Shown piece by piece: positions 33,394-45,466 of a stretch of 64,000 bases of DNA. A model generated the notes under the pieces. The model saw nothing but the letters and a program-made list of their open reading frames with translations, was not told the DNA's origin and made no database searches. The position numbers and the translations under genes were made by a program. Source of the DNA: Punctularia strigosozonata HHB-11173 SS5 (lineage: Eukaryota; Basidiomycota; Agaricomycetes; Corticiales; Punctulariaceae); assembly GCF_000264995.1 (NCBI RefSeq), contig NW_006767433.1, forward strand, positions 4,446,967-4,510,966, in the 5' to 3' direction. Each line of letters begins with the position of its first letter. Position 1 is the stretch's first letter.

Positions 33394-33630
33394 CGTCGTC
33401 CTCAACGGCAGCGGCGGCCAGGTCTGGTTGGGGAAAGACGGCGGCGACCAGGGGAGGAAGCGGCGCAGCAGACCGGCAACGATTTGCATATAAATATCTG
33501 TATGATAGCCTTATCAGTCAAATGTATGCTGTCAACAAAGCTTGATTATTCCGATCCCAGTCGCGATCAACGCGCTGCACGTTCCGTTCAACCTCAAGCA
33601 CGGCCTCGACGGCCTCTCCCGTCGGCGACG
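33394..33630. promoter_or_regulatory. Divergent promoter region, LCB1 / 33.6 kb gene
   Basis: 237 bases separate the two ATG codons. If LCB1 instead starts at 33489 the gap is 141 bases. A TATAAAT run lies at about 33489-33495 (ATATAAATATC). No other clear site. Confidence 0.45.
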
Positions 33631-36446
33631 ATGGCGTCGGCACACGTTCCATCCCACAGGAATACGATGTCGATGTCGGGCAACATGGGCTCACCGCAGC
33701 AGCCGACAACGAGACAGCAACGCCGTATGACCGTGCCTGCCCCGCCGCCTCAATCACTCGATCTCGTGAGTGTCCTCAACGCGTTTGTCGACGTGTTCAT
33801 GCCCGTTCATGTCACCATGCGTAGCCTGAAGCTGTGTACGGACACCCTGGCCATTCGTCCAACAACTCTCGGCCGCCCTCTCCCCTCCGGAACGGAGTCT
33901 CTGCCGACGATCTGCGGAGACAACACGACGAGGACGATGAGTCCGAAGACGGTTCTGATCAGGACGAAGATGACGACGTGCACCGACACTGGGGTCAACG
34001 TGCACAGTCGCCGACACCCTCGATGTCGCAGCTCGCGGCGACCTTCGCGCAACGCCTCAACACCGCCGTCACGGGTCGCATCAGCAGCCCATCTCCCTCC
34101 CCCATGGCCGCCCCAGGATCCCCCTCACGCAAGCTCACGGATGCAGAGCTCGAAGCGGAGGCAGAGCGCGAGCGCGACAGGAGTCGGCGGGAGGCCGAGC
34201 GCATTATGTTACTGGAGGCTGAAGAGCGCCGCCTCGTCGAGGAGCGCGTGCGCCAGATGATGGAGTCTGGTCGCCGCTCACCCATCGCGAACGGCTCCAG
34301 CCTTCCGCCGCCACCGACGCGCTCGCAATCAACGCCCAACCCCCCTTCGCCCGCCTCCTCGGACAAGGGCGTAGGTGGCTGGTGGAATGCGGCGAAGCAG
34401 CGCCTCACTCCTACCAAGGAGCCTCTCACGCCGGCGCAGCAGATCATTCAAGAGACAAAGCAACGAGACAAGGAGCGGAAGAAAGCCGAGAAGGCAGAAC
34501 GGAAGTCGAAGAGTAGGGAGCGCGGACGCAGCACCAGTCGGACACCCGACCCTGAATGGCCCGCCAAACCTGATACGAAACGGGAAGACCCTGCGTTCTT
34601 GCGACTCGCTGAAAGCGCGAGCCCTCCGAGCACGCCACCTCGCGGCCCTGGCATTTCCGAAAGTCCCACCACCCGTTCTGCGCCTTCACGTGTCCCTGCT
34701 CCTCAATTCAATCCTCCTCCCGCAGTATCTGACGCGCCCGTCTCTTCGTCCCTTACCCCTCCGCGCCCGCAGTTTTCCTCGCAAGCTCAGCCGCCTCAAT
34801 CAAACTCTCTGCCGCCGTCTCTCTTCGGCTCACCCTCACGCAACTCCGAATCCTCGCCTCGTGCAGACAAGGAACAGCCACCCTTATATGCTCAATTTGA
34901 TCAACGCGGGACGCTTGATGTGCACGGCACACTGCTTGTCGTTGCCAAGCGCTTCGAGAAGTTGGAAAAATGGACTGTAGGGCATGTGCGAGCCCTCGAG
35001 GAGCGCATGAGTGACGTCGAGAAGTGGCTAGTCGACAAGGAGAGGGAGAAGGAGGAAGCCGAAGCTCGTGAATCGCAGCTCAAGGAACAGCAGTCTCGCG
35101 AGCAAGACGGTGCGAGCCGTGAGAACGAGCGCGACCAAGACAGTGTTACCAATTCGTTCGCATCCAACCCGTCCGGTTCGGGCAACGGCGAACGGATTGA
35201 GTTCCTGGAACACGAGTTGGGCGACCTCCGGGACGAAATGGCGGAGCTGCAGGGACGCATTGGGGAAATCGGACGGGAGATGGCCCGCCTCGCGACACTC
35301 CCCGGCAATCTCAGCAATATTTCTTCCCGCGACTCGATTGAGCTTGGACGCGCTCCGTCCACCGCTTCATCGCTCGCAGTGCGGTCCATTGATCCCAAGG
35401 CAGTCGCCACACCCGTTAGGCGGGTGAGCACCCCGAGTTCGTCGAAGTTTGGAGATAGCACGAGCCCGCCTGCGAGGGCTCATGGGGTCGTGCGTTCAGG
35501 ATCGCGGACTCGCTTGCCTTATCCGACTGGCGACTATGCCAGCCCGCCTGAGTCAGCGCTGGGCGGCGCATTCTCCCCGCCCAGTTCGCCACCGCAAACG
35601 CAATCGTATGGATCGACGAATCGAAGCAACGTGTCCGGCTTGCCCTCGGTCACCAGCGACGCGTTTGGCAAGAGTCCGCTGTCTACAGGCCTACCACCGC
35701 CTAGTGCGCCTGCATTGAGGTCTACGAGTACGAGCCCGAACGTGAGTCCGACGCCACGGAAGCGATATACGGTCGCATTGGGCGGGCCACTGCGACCTCC
35801 TGAGGCAGAACGGGAACTGCCGGCCAATCAAGCGCCGGTAGCCACGGCCTACTTTTCGTCCTCGCCTGCCGTAACTCCGACCGAGCTCGATTATACAAGC
35901 GCGAGCGATGCCGATGCATCCGGCGACGACGAGTCTGTCTTCAATCCTACGGGGGCAGGCAGGCACAAGAAGGCCCGAGATGCCGAGCGAGCAGAAGAGG
36001 AGGACGAGTTCCAAGAGGAAACGATCGGCAAATCGCTGGGCAGGACGCTCCCCATCCAGCTGAAACACAAAGCTTCCAACGGGAGCTTCGAACCTTCACC
36101 CTCGCCATCGCCTTCGAGCAACCTTGCGCGCGGGAGGACGAAGCCACGCCCGCAGTCGAGCTACGCTGGTTTCTCCTACTCGTCCGTCTCGTCGCAGTCG
36201 ACGACGTCGCTCAATTCGACTGGCTCTGCATCCGTCGCGCCGCTGAAGGTGCGCTTGCGGTCGCGCTCGACGGCGGGCTCGAGCGATCCCAAGTTTGTGG
36301 ATCCTTACGAGGCAAGGAAGCAGGAAAAGGAGGGAATGAAGGGCGTGAAAGAGGAGAAGGCGCCCAAGGTGGCGGCTGGCAAGCCGAGGCCACCCGTAGG
36401 GCAGCTGGTTGCTTTCTTCGACGGAGGCGAACGAAAAGAGGTTTGA
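33631..36446 (+). CDS. 918-residue disordered protein with coiled-coil segments, unknown family
   Basis: No function recognised. Exon 1 (33631-33765, 45 codons) splices over a 59-nt intron to exon 2 (33825-36446). The junction reads QSLDL/PEAVYGHPG. Order of parts: short Ser/Pro-rich head; acidic patch (DEDDESEDGSDQDEDDD); a charged helix around residues 150-190 (ERERDRSRREAERIMLLEAE); a small conserved-looking block GGWWNAAKQRLTPTKEPLTP then a Lys/Glu helix; long Pro/Ser-rich linkers; an ordered helical stretch at about residues 365-510 (HGTLLVVAKRFEKLEKW, later EFLEHELGDLRDEMAELQGR) that should form a coiled coil; Ser-rich tail; and a short C-terminal block PRPPVGQLVAFFDGGER. This layout suits a cytoskeletal or polarity scaffold, but that is inference. 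No signal peptide or membrane span. Confidence 0.85.
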
Positions 36447-36795
36447 TTGGCCTTCTGCTTGAGGACGTGCAGGCAATATATATTTCATTCTTGCTGACCT
36501 TATAATCTGACATTTTTGACCTGGGTGTAGGAGACGGCTTTTGCTTGTGCTTGTGTTAACGACGGTTCACGATATTCCCCATGATCTCCCACCATCTTGC
36601 TTCGCGTACATACCTTTCTTCGAATGTGCAAGAGGCCCTGGCATACGGTATTTACGGATTTTTGCAACGATCATAATAGCGTTTTTGCATTCAGCGCACG
36701 CGTATGCGTACACTATACAACGTGACAGAGCCATTACTTATAAATTACCCTGGATCAGCGTACAACAACCGGGAAGTCCTTCAAGAACCCGCAGC
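36447..36795. other. Convergent intergenic region
   Basis: 349 bases between the stop of the 918-residue protein and the stop of membrane protein 1. AT-rich stretches near 36650-36740 probably hold 3' ends. No gene. Confidence 0.4.
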
Positions 36796-38849
36796 TCAAA
36801 CGTCCGAGTCTCGCCTCGCGCTGATATCAGTATCCGTGCGGGAGAATTTCAGCTCGGAGTCGACGCCGGGTATAGAGTAGATGTCATGCATCTGCTCGGT
36901 GCTGATGTGGACCTCGGGGCCCTTGCGCCCGGAGGCGGGCGTGCGTGGTACGTTCTATGACCGTCGCGGACTTAGTTCCCTGATCTCCGCGGGCGGCGGG
37001 GTCAGCGTACCGATGTTTGCGCCGAGGTATCGAGGGTTCGCGTGCGGAAGGAGGGCATGGAGAGCGTGTTCGAGTCTTCGGTGTTGGCGGTATCCCGTTC
37101 GCGGAGTCCTTCTCGGGCGATTAAGGTCGCAAGGAAGGAATTGGCGTACACTGTGGAAGAGCATTAGGAAGTCCGCGGAATAAAGACAGCCCGTTTGGAA
37201 GCATACGCTTTCCAATGACAAAGTCTATGGCGAGGAACCAGAGCGTGTGGGACTTGAGATCGAGCTACGGCGAAATGATCAACCGTTTGACGACCATGCA
37301 AGGAGGATATGATCACGAACTGTGATGAGCTCGGCCGTCGCAGTGAAGGACGTGAGCAAGCAACGGTTGACGGCGTATACGATGAGGGTGTGGATGATAT
37401 TGTTCGACCTGTGAGCGCGAATGTCAGTGCGTCCTCCGGCTAGCCGGCTGAAGCAGACCGTACCTCCGGAAACCCGTGCGGCGATTGTAGAGAAGGACAC
37501 AGAGACACGCGGCAATTGACACGTCTGCTGCAACCGTTATCACGGCAAAAGGGAGCGCAGAGGTATTCTGTGCGTGATCGATCAGTGACGTCCTACCAAG
37601 GGACCCTCTGCACTCACAATGATCTCCTGTATACGGACAAAGTCTCTGCGTTTGAACCTGGATGGAACGATGTCAGATGAGGATGCATGATAGAAATCCG
37701 GTGCCAGCATACACGCCGATGAACGTCGCTATGGTACGATGCGTGAGTGGAGCGGAAGGAGACTGCAAAGCCAGAAATTCACATACCGAGACCAAAGGCT
37801 ATTCAGATCCCCAGAAGTTGGCATCAGCTGAAAGTTCCCCGAGAGCTCGTCACAACTGACCGAAATGAGCGAGAACGAGAAGTATCTACAAAACTGTCAT
37901 CGAACGGCTTGATTTGAAGACCCTCACTTCATACTCACTATGGGTACCACAAGCCACCACCTCCATCTCGGACTCGCCACTACATGATGATTTTCAGGCG
38001 GGTATCTTCCGAGAACGGGGGGAGTTCCCTACCGATGTAAATACGCTTAACGAAGAACGCTTGCACCAGGACAGATATCACGAGCTAGGGGACAGTCAGA
38101 CGCCCGACTTTGAGAGAACGTTGGTTAGCGGACATACATTCACCAAGATGGATATCTGTGGTTTTTTGAGATACACACTCCTGGTCCGAAGTAAGTTGAC
38201 TTCTTACAAAGGTTCCATTAGTCCCAACAAGCAATGCCAGCGGATTTGCGAAGTTGGTGACCTGTGTGATGCCGTCGTGAGATGGAGGTAACGAGGCAAC
38301 AAGCGCACACGCGCGCACCAAATAATGGTACATCGCTTGGCAGACTAAGGAACCACATGAGACCATGTGCCGTGGACGAAATCAAAGGACTAACTGAGAG
38401 CGACATGGGCGGTATCAAGAGCCCTGTCCATGGATCAGTCGATACTTCTTGGTTTCGCTGCCTGATGATACCCACCACACGGCGCCAACCTGAACGTATC
38501 GTCAGCGTGAATCCTGTCGGTCGTTGAAAATACTGCCTTACCAGGAACTTGAGGCCAAAGCTATCTTTCGGAAACCGCGAGTAGTAAAGGTAGGTCTGGC
38601 TCATAAGGTCAACAATGTCCGGAACATTTACAGTATTGCACTCACTTGCAGTGTCGTCAACCCGTACAGCCTATGAAACGATTGAGTTACGGGTTCAATT
38701 TGAATATCAGCGGAACCAAAACAGACATTGCAGAGATCATAGCCCCGATGTAGGCGGCACCTGCCATCCATCATCAGTTGCAGTCTAGACAGTAACGCCA
38801 CCGGCGTCATACCGAAGGTGTCGTCGAGCGAAAGCTGGAAGGTAGCCAT
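36796..38849 (-). CDS. DUF6534-type seven-helix membrane protein, copy 1
   Basis: Basidiomycete multi-copy membrane protein family of unknown role, with a receptor-like topology. Spliced start reads MATFQLSLDDTFGAAYIGAM then ISAMLYGLTTLQ and TYLYYSRFPKDSFGLKFL, the classic opening of the family. Further exons hold CQAMYHYLV, GITQVTNFANPLALLVGTN, VQAFFVKRIYI and SNNIIHTLIVYAVNRCLLTS, followed by VYANSFLATLIAREGLRERD. A last exon gives the cytoplasmic tail with TEQMHDIYSIPGVDSELKF and a TGA at 36798-36796. About ten short exons; not all middle boundaries were resolved and small gaps may exist. Start ATG is at 38849-38847. It is divergent from a methyltransferase, and the same pair recurs at 42287-46304. 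Confidence 0.75.
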
Positions 38850-39720
38850 GATCGCCTGCTGGGATGGGTCCGAGTGGTAGCTGTTAAAGGGCAACAACGA
38901 GCGTAAGGTCTGCACCTCAGAAAACGACGGATGTTAGCCGGTCTCGTCTTTATTACATCTCTACGAAGCCGTGCGCGGCTTCGTGGGTACTTGATGGACC
39001 GATCTGATTCATCTGAAGCGGGATCAGCTTCCGCGTCGGGCCGGGCCGAGTTACGGGACGGCGTGAGCTTTGTGGCGGTATCTTATCACGCCCAGGTCCG
39101 TCGCATCGTGTGTACATGCTTTCCGCACAAAGTGCAGCAGCAGCGCGTCTCGCCCCAACGGAGAATGCTTCATCCCACCTTCGCTGCCTCGGATGATAGA
39201 TGGTAGCGGATACGTGGGCGCATGCGCATGGCGGTGAATGGCAGGCGGGAGCGATAGTGTGCCTGTTGCCTCCTCTTGTTCACAGAATGCGGAAGCATCA
39301 GATTCGGACGCCAAGTATAGGTGACGTCTCTGGGAGGACGACTGGAGGAAGTTCCGGAGTCAGCCAGAGCCACCCCCCTGTAGTGCCAAGTTGAATGATG
39401 CGAATGCAAGGAGATGCGAGGTTACGCCGGAGACTCATGAAAGCCAAATGCCAGTGTGATACTGATGACCACCGCGTGCGCGGGGTGAGCTGAATCTCCT
39501 GCAACAAGTCTATGAAGCAGGCTCAACGCAACACCTCGCAACACCCGCGGCGAGAACTGTGCCTAATAAGGAGGAACACGTCCGTCAGTCGGCTTCCGTT
39601 TCCCTCCCGATTGTTCCGGCAAGCAAGACAGATGGCCTCGACGGTCCCATAGCTGACGATGTGCTTGCCTCTCCCGCCCACGACACCACCACCTTCGTAG
39701 CCAGGTTCTTCAGTGAAGAG
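38850..39720. promoter_or_regulatory. Divergent region between membrane protein 1 and methyltransferase 1
   Basis: 871 bases between the two start codons. An open plus-strand frame runs from 39559 into the methyltransferase but begins with GTG and has no counterpart in copy 2. A palindrome-like GAAGCCGTGCGCGGCTTCGT sits at about 38967-38986 (GAAGCCG/CGGCTTC arms). No independent gene seen. Confidence 0.4.
38967..38984. repeat. Short perfect-arm inverted repeat
   Basis: GAAGCCG and CGGCTTC arms flank a short CGCG-type centre (GAAGCCGTGCGCGGCTTC), 13 nt downstream of TTTATTACATC. It lies in the divergent promoter region of a duplicated gene pair, so it may be a factor-binding site; function unknown. 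Position is counted by eye (error of one or two bases possible). Confidence 0.4.
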
Positions 39721-40562
39721 ATGCCCGGTGTTACCGATCCCTCCGCGTCCGTCTACTCCCTCCCGCTGGTCCTCGCCTTTATCTACGAGTTCTGGGTGCT
39801 CCGAGTGTCCAACAGCTTTGCCTGGCATTGCCCGACCTCATCCGTCCTCCTCCCCTTCTTCCAAGCCCATCTCACCAAACAACCCGCCTCAGCGCACCTG
39901 GACGCCGGCGTCGGCACGGGCTTCTACCCCGCCCGCGGCCTAGCGTCGACCACAGACGTCCCAGGCTCGCTCACGCTGCTCGACCTCAATCCGGACACGC
40001 TCGAGTCCGCCTCCCGCGCTGTCAAGTCTCGCGGCTACACTGGGGAGATCCAGAAGAAGGCACAGAGCGTGTTCGACCCCGTCCCGGCTGAGATGCGGGC
40101 CAAGTTTGCGTCCATATCACTGTTCTACTTGTTGCATTGTCTACCAGGCGCGTTCCCGGAGAAGGCGACGCGGGTCGCGGAGGCGTTGGCTCCTGCACTA
40201 GCACCCGGACCGTCAAGCGTGCTCTACGGTGCGACTATCCTCGGCAAGGGTGCGTGACACGTGTTTCACAATATTTCTTCAGAATCAACTCATTCGGCGT
40301 ATGGCAGGCGTCAGACACAACTGGCTAGGGAACTGGCTGATGAATGCGTATAACAAGCGGTCCATATTCGGCAACGCTCGGGACAGCGCAGACGGCCTCC
40401 GGGAAGGTCTGCAAGTTGTCTTCCGCGATGTAGATGTTCAGGTGCGATGGCGCTAGAAGCCATTCGATTTATGATCTAGGCGCTGACCCTTCGAACCTTC
40501 AGGTTGTCGGTCGCGTCGCGCTTTTTGTTTGCAGAAAGCCAAGGGCAGAGTACACGGCATGA
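39721..40562 (+). CDS. Class I SAM-dependent methyltransferase, copy 1
   Basis: Cytosolic small-molecule methyltransferase of a bacterial/fungal family often found in natural-product loci; substrate unknown. Start MPGVTDPSASVYSLPL is the first ATG and matches copy 2. Opening motif YEFWVLRVSNSFAWHCPTS is followed by motif I HLDAGVGTGFYPAR, the acidic SAM-ribose position in LTLLDLNPDTLESASRA, and LFYLLHCLPGAFPEKA (post-motif region). Exon 1 ends at 40249, and exon 2 has GVRHNWLGNWLMNAYNKRS then IFGNARDSADGLREGL. The last exon ends VVGRVALFVCRKPRAEYTA with TGA at 40560-40562. All SAM motifs are intact. About 265 residues, normal for the family. Its first 360 coding bases are near-identical to copy 2, the rest much less. 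Confidence 0.88.
39752..40115 (+). repeat. High-identity segment shared with 45497-45860
   Basis: By eye about 11 differences in roughly 360 bases (near 97 percent) to the same part of methyltransferase 2. The next 140 bases differ at about 30 positions. The edges are sharp at both ends. Confidence 0.75.
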
Positions 40563-41440
40563 GCTGCTGCGAGCCGTGGAAGGCGATGAGAGCGATAGAA
40601 TAATCGATGCCCGGGAACGCAGTCACGCCTCTGTCAATACGAGGGAAACGATTTCCCATCTGTGGGTGACGAGTGGACAACGAGTTCGGCGATCTATCAA
40701 CAACCGTCGCCGTCTCCCGATTCGCGTGCGCAACGCTAGCGGTACATGCAAGCCTATCACGGGGATTGAATGTGGAAAAAGGCGACCCCCCGGAAGATGC
40801 CGAGTGCATCGCGGCAGCTGCGGCTTACGTCTTGCCTCGAATTTCTCAGGCAACATTGTTTAGTATCGCAACCTTGGCATGTATCTTAACCCTTCTCCGA
40901 GCACAGCAAGTTTATGTCGATGCCTGTTCTTCCCGAATGTCGCGATCAGCGCTCGCAGAGTAGAATCGTAACATGGGAGGATCACCTCAGGTCACGGAGC
41001 TCGCAGTCTCAGACGACGCAGCAACGTCCATCAACGTTGCCGTCGTCAACTACCAGCTTCTCACCACCATTTCAAACGTTCAACCCGAACGTTCCATGTA
41101 CCGGCTGCAGACCGGCTGCAGACTGGACGCTGGTATCCTCAGAAGACCCTCAGAAGGCGAGAGTACCACACTCCGTCTTGACTACTCGCCAGCGTGAATC
41201 ATGTTCGTCTCTACGACACGCCATCGTTCTCAACTACAGCGCGGTAATGGTCGTCCAACCGCAGCAAGGGGCTTGATCTTCTCTACTTCTGGCACCGCAT
41301 TGCGGTCTGCGTATAAGAAGGTACTCTGCAATGCCGAAACCGTTAGACCTGGTGTCCTTCGAGTTGAACTCTACGCTGCTTTCGTCTTTCCGATCTATTT
41401 CCCCGTTTCGAGCTTCTTCCGCTTTCTTTGTTCCTGAACA
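40563..41440. other. Intergenic region upstream of HsbA-type gene
   Basis: 878 bases. Short frames on both strands overlap but have no recognisable motif or shared splice reading. The last 150 bases before 41441 are C/T-rich (TTTCCGATCTATTTCCCCGTTTCGAGC), a usual fungal promoter feature. Confidence 0.4.
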
Positions 41441-42087
41441 ATGCTCTTCAAATCCGTATTTGTTCTTTTCGCTGCTGCCGCAACGTTCGGCGTCAACGCT
41501 GGTGCGCCCAGTCTTTTCACCATTTTGATCCGATCGTGATCTGAACGATATTTCCATAGCGCCTCTCGAGGTTCGTCAGATCGGTAACCTCGAGTGCAAC
41601 ATCAACAGGTTCCAGATCGTGACCGATCTCTCGAGCGCGAAGACCGCGGTCGGCAAGCTCGGTGCCGCGGCACCCATCGCCTCGTCAGTACTCGATGAAT
41701 GCCGACAAGGTTCTTCGTCTGATCGATAGGATGCTTTCACAGGAACACCACGGCTGCCGCCGCAGTGCAAGCAGTGACGGACGGCATCTCCGGAGCTCAA
41801 GGAGCCATCGGCGTCATTGGCAAGGCGCTGTTGAAGCTCCAGGCCGCGCCCGCAGAAGCCAGGGATCAAGTCCAGGGCAACCTCACGAGCGCCCAAAACG
41901 CCCTGGACAGCATTACGCCGGCGAGCGTTTCATCGTGCGTACGATGTAGCTTTGACTTTGTGTTAGGTTATCGACCATCTTCGCCTGTAGCAACGACACC
42001 TCGACGCTCGGCCTGCTCTCGGACGCACAGAGCAAGCTCAACGACGCCATCACCGCCGGCCTCAACGTGGTGGCGAACTGCAAGTAA
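41441..42087 (+). CDS. Secreted HsbA-type protein (hydrophobic surface-binding / galactomannoprotein family)
   Basis: Small secreted helical protein; relatives bind hydrophobic surfaces and help recruit hydrolases, or sit in the cell wall (Mp1/Afmp1 type). Signal peptide MLFKSVFVLFAAAATFGVNA. Four exons: intron 1 within residue 21, intron 2 at about 41691-41749, intron 3 at about 41938-41987. The mature protein shows DLSSAKTAVGKLGAAAPIAS, then TTAAAAVQAVTDGISGAQGA, KALLKLQAAPAEARDQVQ, ALDSITP, and finishes LNDAITAGLNVVANCK with TAA at 42085-42087. Two cysteines near the start and one at the end are present. About 170 residues, normal for the family. It lies between the two membrane-protein/methyltransferase copies. 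Confidence 0.82.
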
Positions 42088-42286
42088 AGCGCGAGAGCTA
42101 GTGACACTCGGACATTTCGTATCCAGGACAGTCATCTCCCCATTCAACTTCAGCGGTACTTCTCGATGTAGATCGGACGATTTGAAAGCAATGTAGCCAT
42201 AGCCTCGACCCAGACTGATTGCCCGCGCGACAAATCTCACAGGTTTCGTGCCTTCTCCGGCTTCAGGACTCGCTTTTAGACGGTTT

Positions 42287-44342
42287 TCAAACGTCCAAAT
42301 CATGCCCTGCGCTGTACTGCGTGTCCGACGGCATAAACTTGAGGTCGGAGTTAACGCCAGGTATAGCGTAGATGTCTTGCGTCTGCTCCGAGTCGGGTTT
42401 CACAAGGACCCCGGGAGCATGTAATCCGGGTACGGGAGTGCGCGTCGAGCCCTGGAATTACCGGCAATGAGTTTGCCTCTCGGCACAGTAGACGGGTGAG
42501 CGTACCGAGTTCTGTCCCGATGTGTCAAACGTTCGCGGGCGGAAAGATGGTAGGGAGATCGTGTTGGAGCCATCGGTGTCCCCTGTGTCCCTCTGTCGGA
42601 GACCTTCTCTAGCCAGTAGCGTGGCAAGGAAAGAGTTGGCGTAAACTGAGGATAGCGGCTTGTAAATACCGGGATATTAGGGTGCAGGAAGCCAGACGTA
42701 CGCTTTCCGATGACAAAGTCGATGCCAAGGAACCAGAGAGTATCAGGCTTCAAGTCGAGCTTCCGGATGAGTTAGATCGCGGGGAGTGAACGACGCGAAA
42801 GTGACGACGAACAGTTATCAGCTCAGCCGTAGCCGCGAAGGAAGTGAGCAAGCAACGGTTCACGGCATATACAATGAGAGTATGGATGACATTGTTCGAC
42901 CTGCGCTGACGGTTCTAAAACATCCGATTCCTGTTATCGAAGGGACACTCACCTCCGGAAACCTGTTCGACGATTGTACAGGAGAACACAGAGCGAACCC
43001 GCGATTGCCACATCTGCCGCCACCGTCACCACGGCGAACGGGAGGGTTGCAAAGTGCTGCAGATGGTGAACATCTGCGGTGAAAAAAATCGTTGCAGAGA
43101 GCTCACAAAGATTTCCCGTAACCGAACAAGGGCCTTTCTTTGTATCCTGTATGATCGATGTTAAGACAAGCAGATTTGGTATGGAACATGCTATCGTACG
43201 CGGAGACGATCGTCACTATCGAAGGGAAGAGATCAGTAAGTGAAGGCTCTCGTTATATTCACATACCAATGCCGAACCCTGAGACAAAAAAAGCAATGTC
43301 CAGTTTTGAGCCTTACTAACGCAGGTGTTGAAATTACTGACCAAAATGCGCCGCGATGAGAAGCATCTGCACACAGATGCCTGTCAAGTACGATACTCTT
43401 GTAGACTTCACTAATGAGCTTACCACAGGTGACACGATCCACCACCTCGTCGACGGACTAGCCACTGCCATACTATTGGTCCTTATCCGGCGTAGATACT
43501 GAGACTAGAAATATACCGATGAAGATACGCTTGGCGAAGAAAGCTTGCACCAGGACTGAGACCATGAGCTAATCCATCAACGATAGTCAGGCCCAGGGGA
43601 GCACGAAACATTGCAATAGCATACATTGACGAGAATGGAAACCTCCGGGTTGTTCAGTTTATCTGCCACTGAAAACTGTTTCAGCTCACGAAGAGTTCGT
43701 TTGTGCCCACAAGCAATGCAAGAGGATTAGCATAGTTGGTGATCTTGAAGAGGATTCTGTCAGCTGCATCGTGTAGTGACGGACACGCCGGAAACATGCC
43801 AGGTAATGGTACATTGTCTGACAAACTGGAGAGGGGTGCTAAGCACGGAACAGGAGATAGCAATAACCGAAATCTCCTACTCAGAGTGGAATGGACAGTA
43901 TCGAGTGCCCTTGGCATAGTCAGATAGTGCGCGCTCCTTGAGTCTCCCAACACTCACCATATGGCGGCAACCTGAATGAGAGATGTGATTCTTGATCTAA
44001 TCCAAATTTGATCAGGGCTTACGAGAATTTTGAGATTGAGGTTGTCTTTCCGGAATCGGGAGAAATAGATATACGTCTATCTCATGATTGTTGCCAAATC
44101 TATCTTCTCCTTTTCTTCACTCACTTGTAAGGTGGTTAGCCCATATAGCCTACATAGCGATTAATATATGATTCTCATCAAATGACGAGGAGCATACATC
44201 GTAGAAATCATGGTTCCGATGAAGGCGGCTCCTACGAGAAAAAGCATCCGAATGCTTAGTAGAAGTCCAGAAAACGTGCCACATGCGCCATACCAAAGGT
44301 ACTTCCAAGAGAGAGCTTGAAGGCAACGGGTATGGCAGCCAT
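42287..44342 (-). CDS. DUF6534-type seven-helix membrane protein, copy 2
   Basis: Paralog of 36796-38849. The start reads MAAIPVAFKLSLGSTF (start ATG 44342-44340), followed by short exons. NYANPLALLVGTNELF (about 43700-43740) matches copy 1's NFANPLALLVGTN. The middle has a leaky match for the NNVIHTLIVYAVNR segment (about 42840-42900). The C-terminal exons give VYANSFLATLLAREGLRQRD-like sequence at about 42560-42630 and the tail DIYAIPGVNSDLKFMPSD, ending LDV with TGA at 42289-42287. Several middle exons were not joined with confidence, and it may be partly degraded. It is divergent from methyltransferase copy 2, as in the first pair. Role unknown; membrane topology is inferred from family. 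Confidence 0.6.
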
Positions 44343-45466
44343 GACTGTCCGTTGTGAATCTGTGTGGTGATGGCCAAGGAGGTGAACACCAAATCATGCT
44401 ACACGGTCCCTCTCTTCGTGTTATATATTCGAGTGCATTCGTACAAGGTTTACTCTAGATCTATGGAGTCCCGATCTCTGAGAGATCAGGTTCTCTTCAG
44501 GCCAATTATCGCGATGAAGTGCGTGGTAGTCTTACCGGATCTCTATGCAAACCGAATTGCCCGCGATTCGCTAATGCAGGGGCAATACTCTATTCTCTTC
44601 ACTTTGCTCTCATCATGCGGCTTGGCGTATGATGCCAGGGGTGAACACATGCACGTGGAGTTCTTGATATAGGGAACAGTTGAACGATCTGGTATCCGGG
44701 CGATGCAAGACGTCCCGAGGGAGAACTACGATTGCAATCATAGACCGTCGAAACCTGAAGAGTCCATCGTTTCTGGCCCTGGAATGCAGAACCTTGTCGC
44801 TATTCCGAGCCTCATCAGTACAAATGACGAAGGGGATATGTATTACGAAGCATGCTCACCCGCGATACGCCAGCAGTGCAGCGGCAGATGGTCAGGAACC
44901 GGCGCCGACTGCTTGTGCTTCCATAGCAGGGCAGTCCCGTTTATCTACATTATTTATGGACGCCATACATGGGATGTATTCAGTTCCAGCTCATCACTTA
45001 TTGAGTCGGCGTCGATACGCGTGCAACCTCGACAATTCACGAGGATGCCGGTGCAATTCAGGACGAAGCCGCAAAGTTCCGTCGTCCTTGCGCGCCAAAT
45101 GAGGCAAGTGCCGCGTTTCGTAGAAAATAGCGACGCGGTTCAACAATTGCGATCTCCAACACCGACTGCGTTCTCTCAAAGAAGAGAATCGTGCTCACGA
45201 GCCTAGATTTGCGACGTTCAGATCAGAACCGTCCCAGATAGCGTACGAGCGCGATATCAAGCTGCTGCTGAATGGCGGGCAAAACCCGGGTGTTTGTCTC
45301 GAGCTTAAAGCGGTTATCTGCATGGGCGGCGCCTTGCACGATGGAACACTTCCGTTCGAGCGGCCGACTTAGCCCTCACAAAACAGAAGGGTAGTCGCTG
45401 GCCATCGTTTCTGTGGCTTGTTCTTTGACCACAACCTCCCTCCTTAGCTAACTGGTCCCTTCAAAC
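44343..45466. promoter_or_regulatory. Divergent region between membrane protein 2 and methyltransferase 2
   Basis: 1124 bases. It holds an open plus-strand frame of 167 codons (44703-45206) without motif or splice support. No sequence match to the 38850-39720 promoter region was obvious by eye beyond the coding edge, so the two pairs may now be regulated differently. Confidence 0.4.

Noticed and set aside
38967-38984. Inverted repeat as a hairpin terminator
   Set aside because: Eukaryotic Pol II genes do not use such hairpins, and it lies between two divergent starts.
39559-39720. N-terminal extension of methyltransferase 1
   Set aside because: It begins with GTG, has no counterpart in copy 2, and the family opening starts after the ATG at 39721.
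44703-45206. 167-codon frame upstream of methyltransferase 2
   Set aside because: No motif, no splice partner, and lies in a promoter-like gap.
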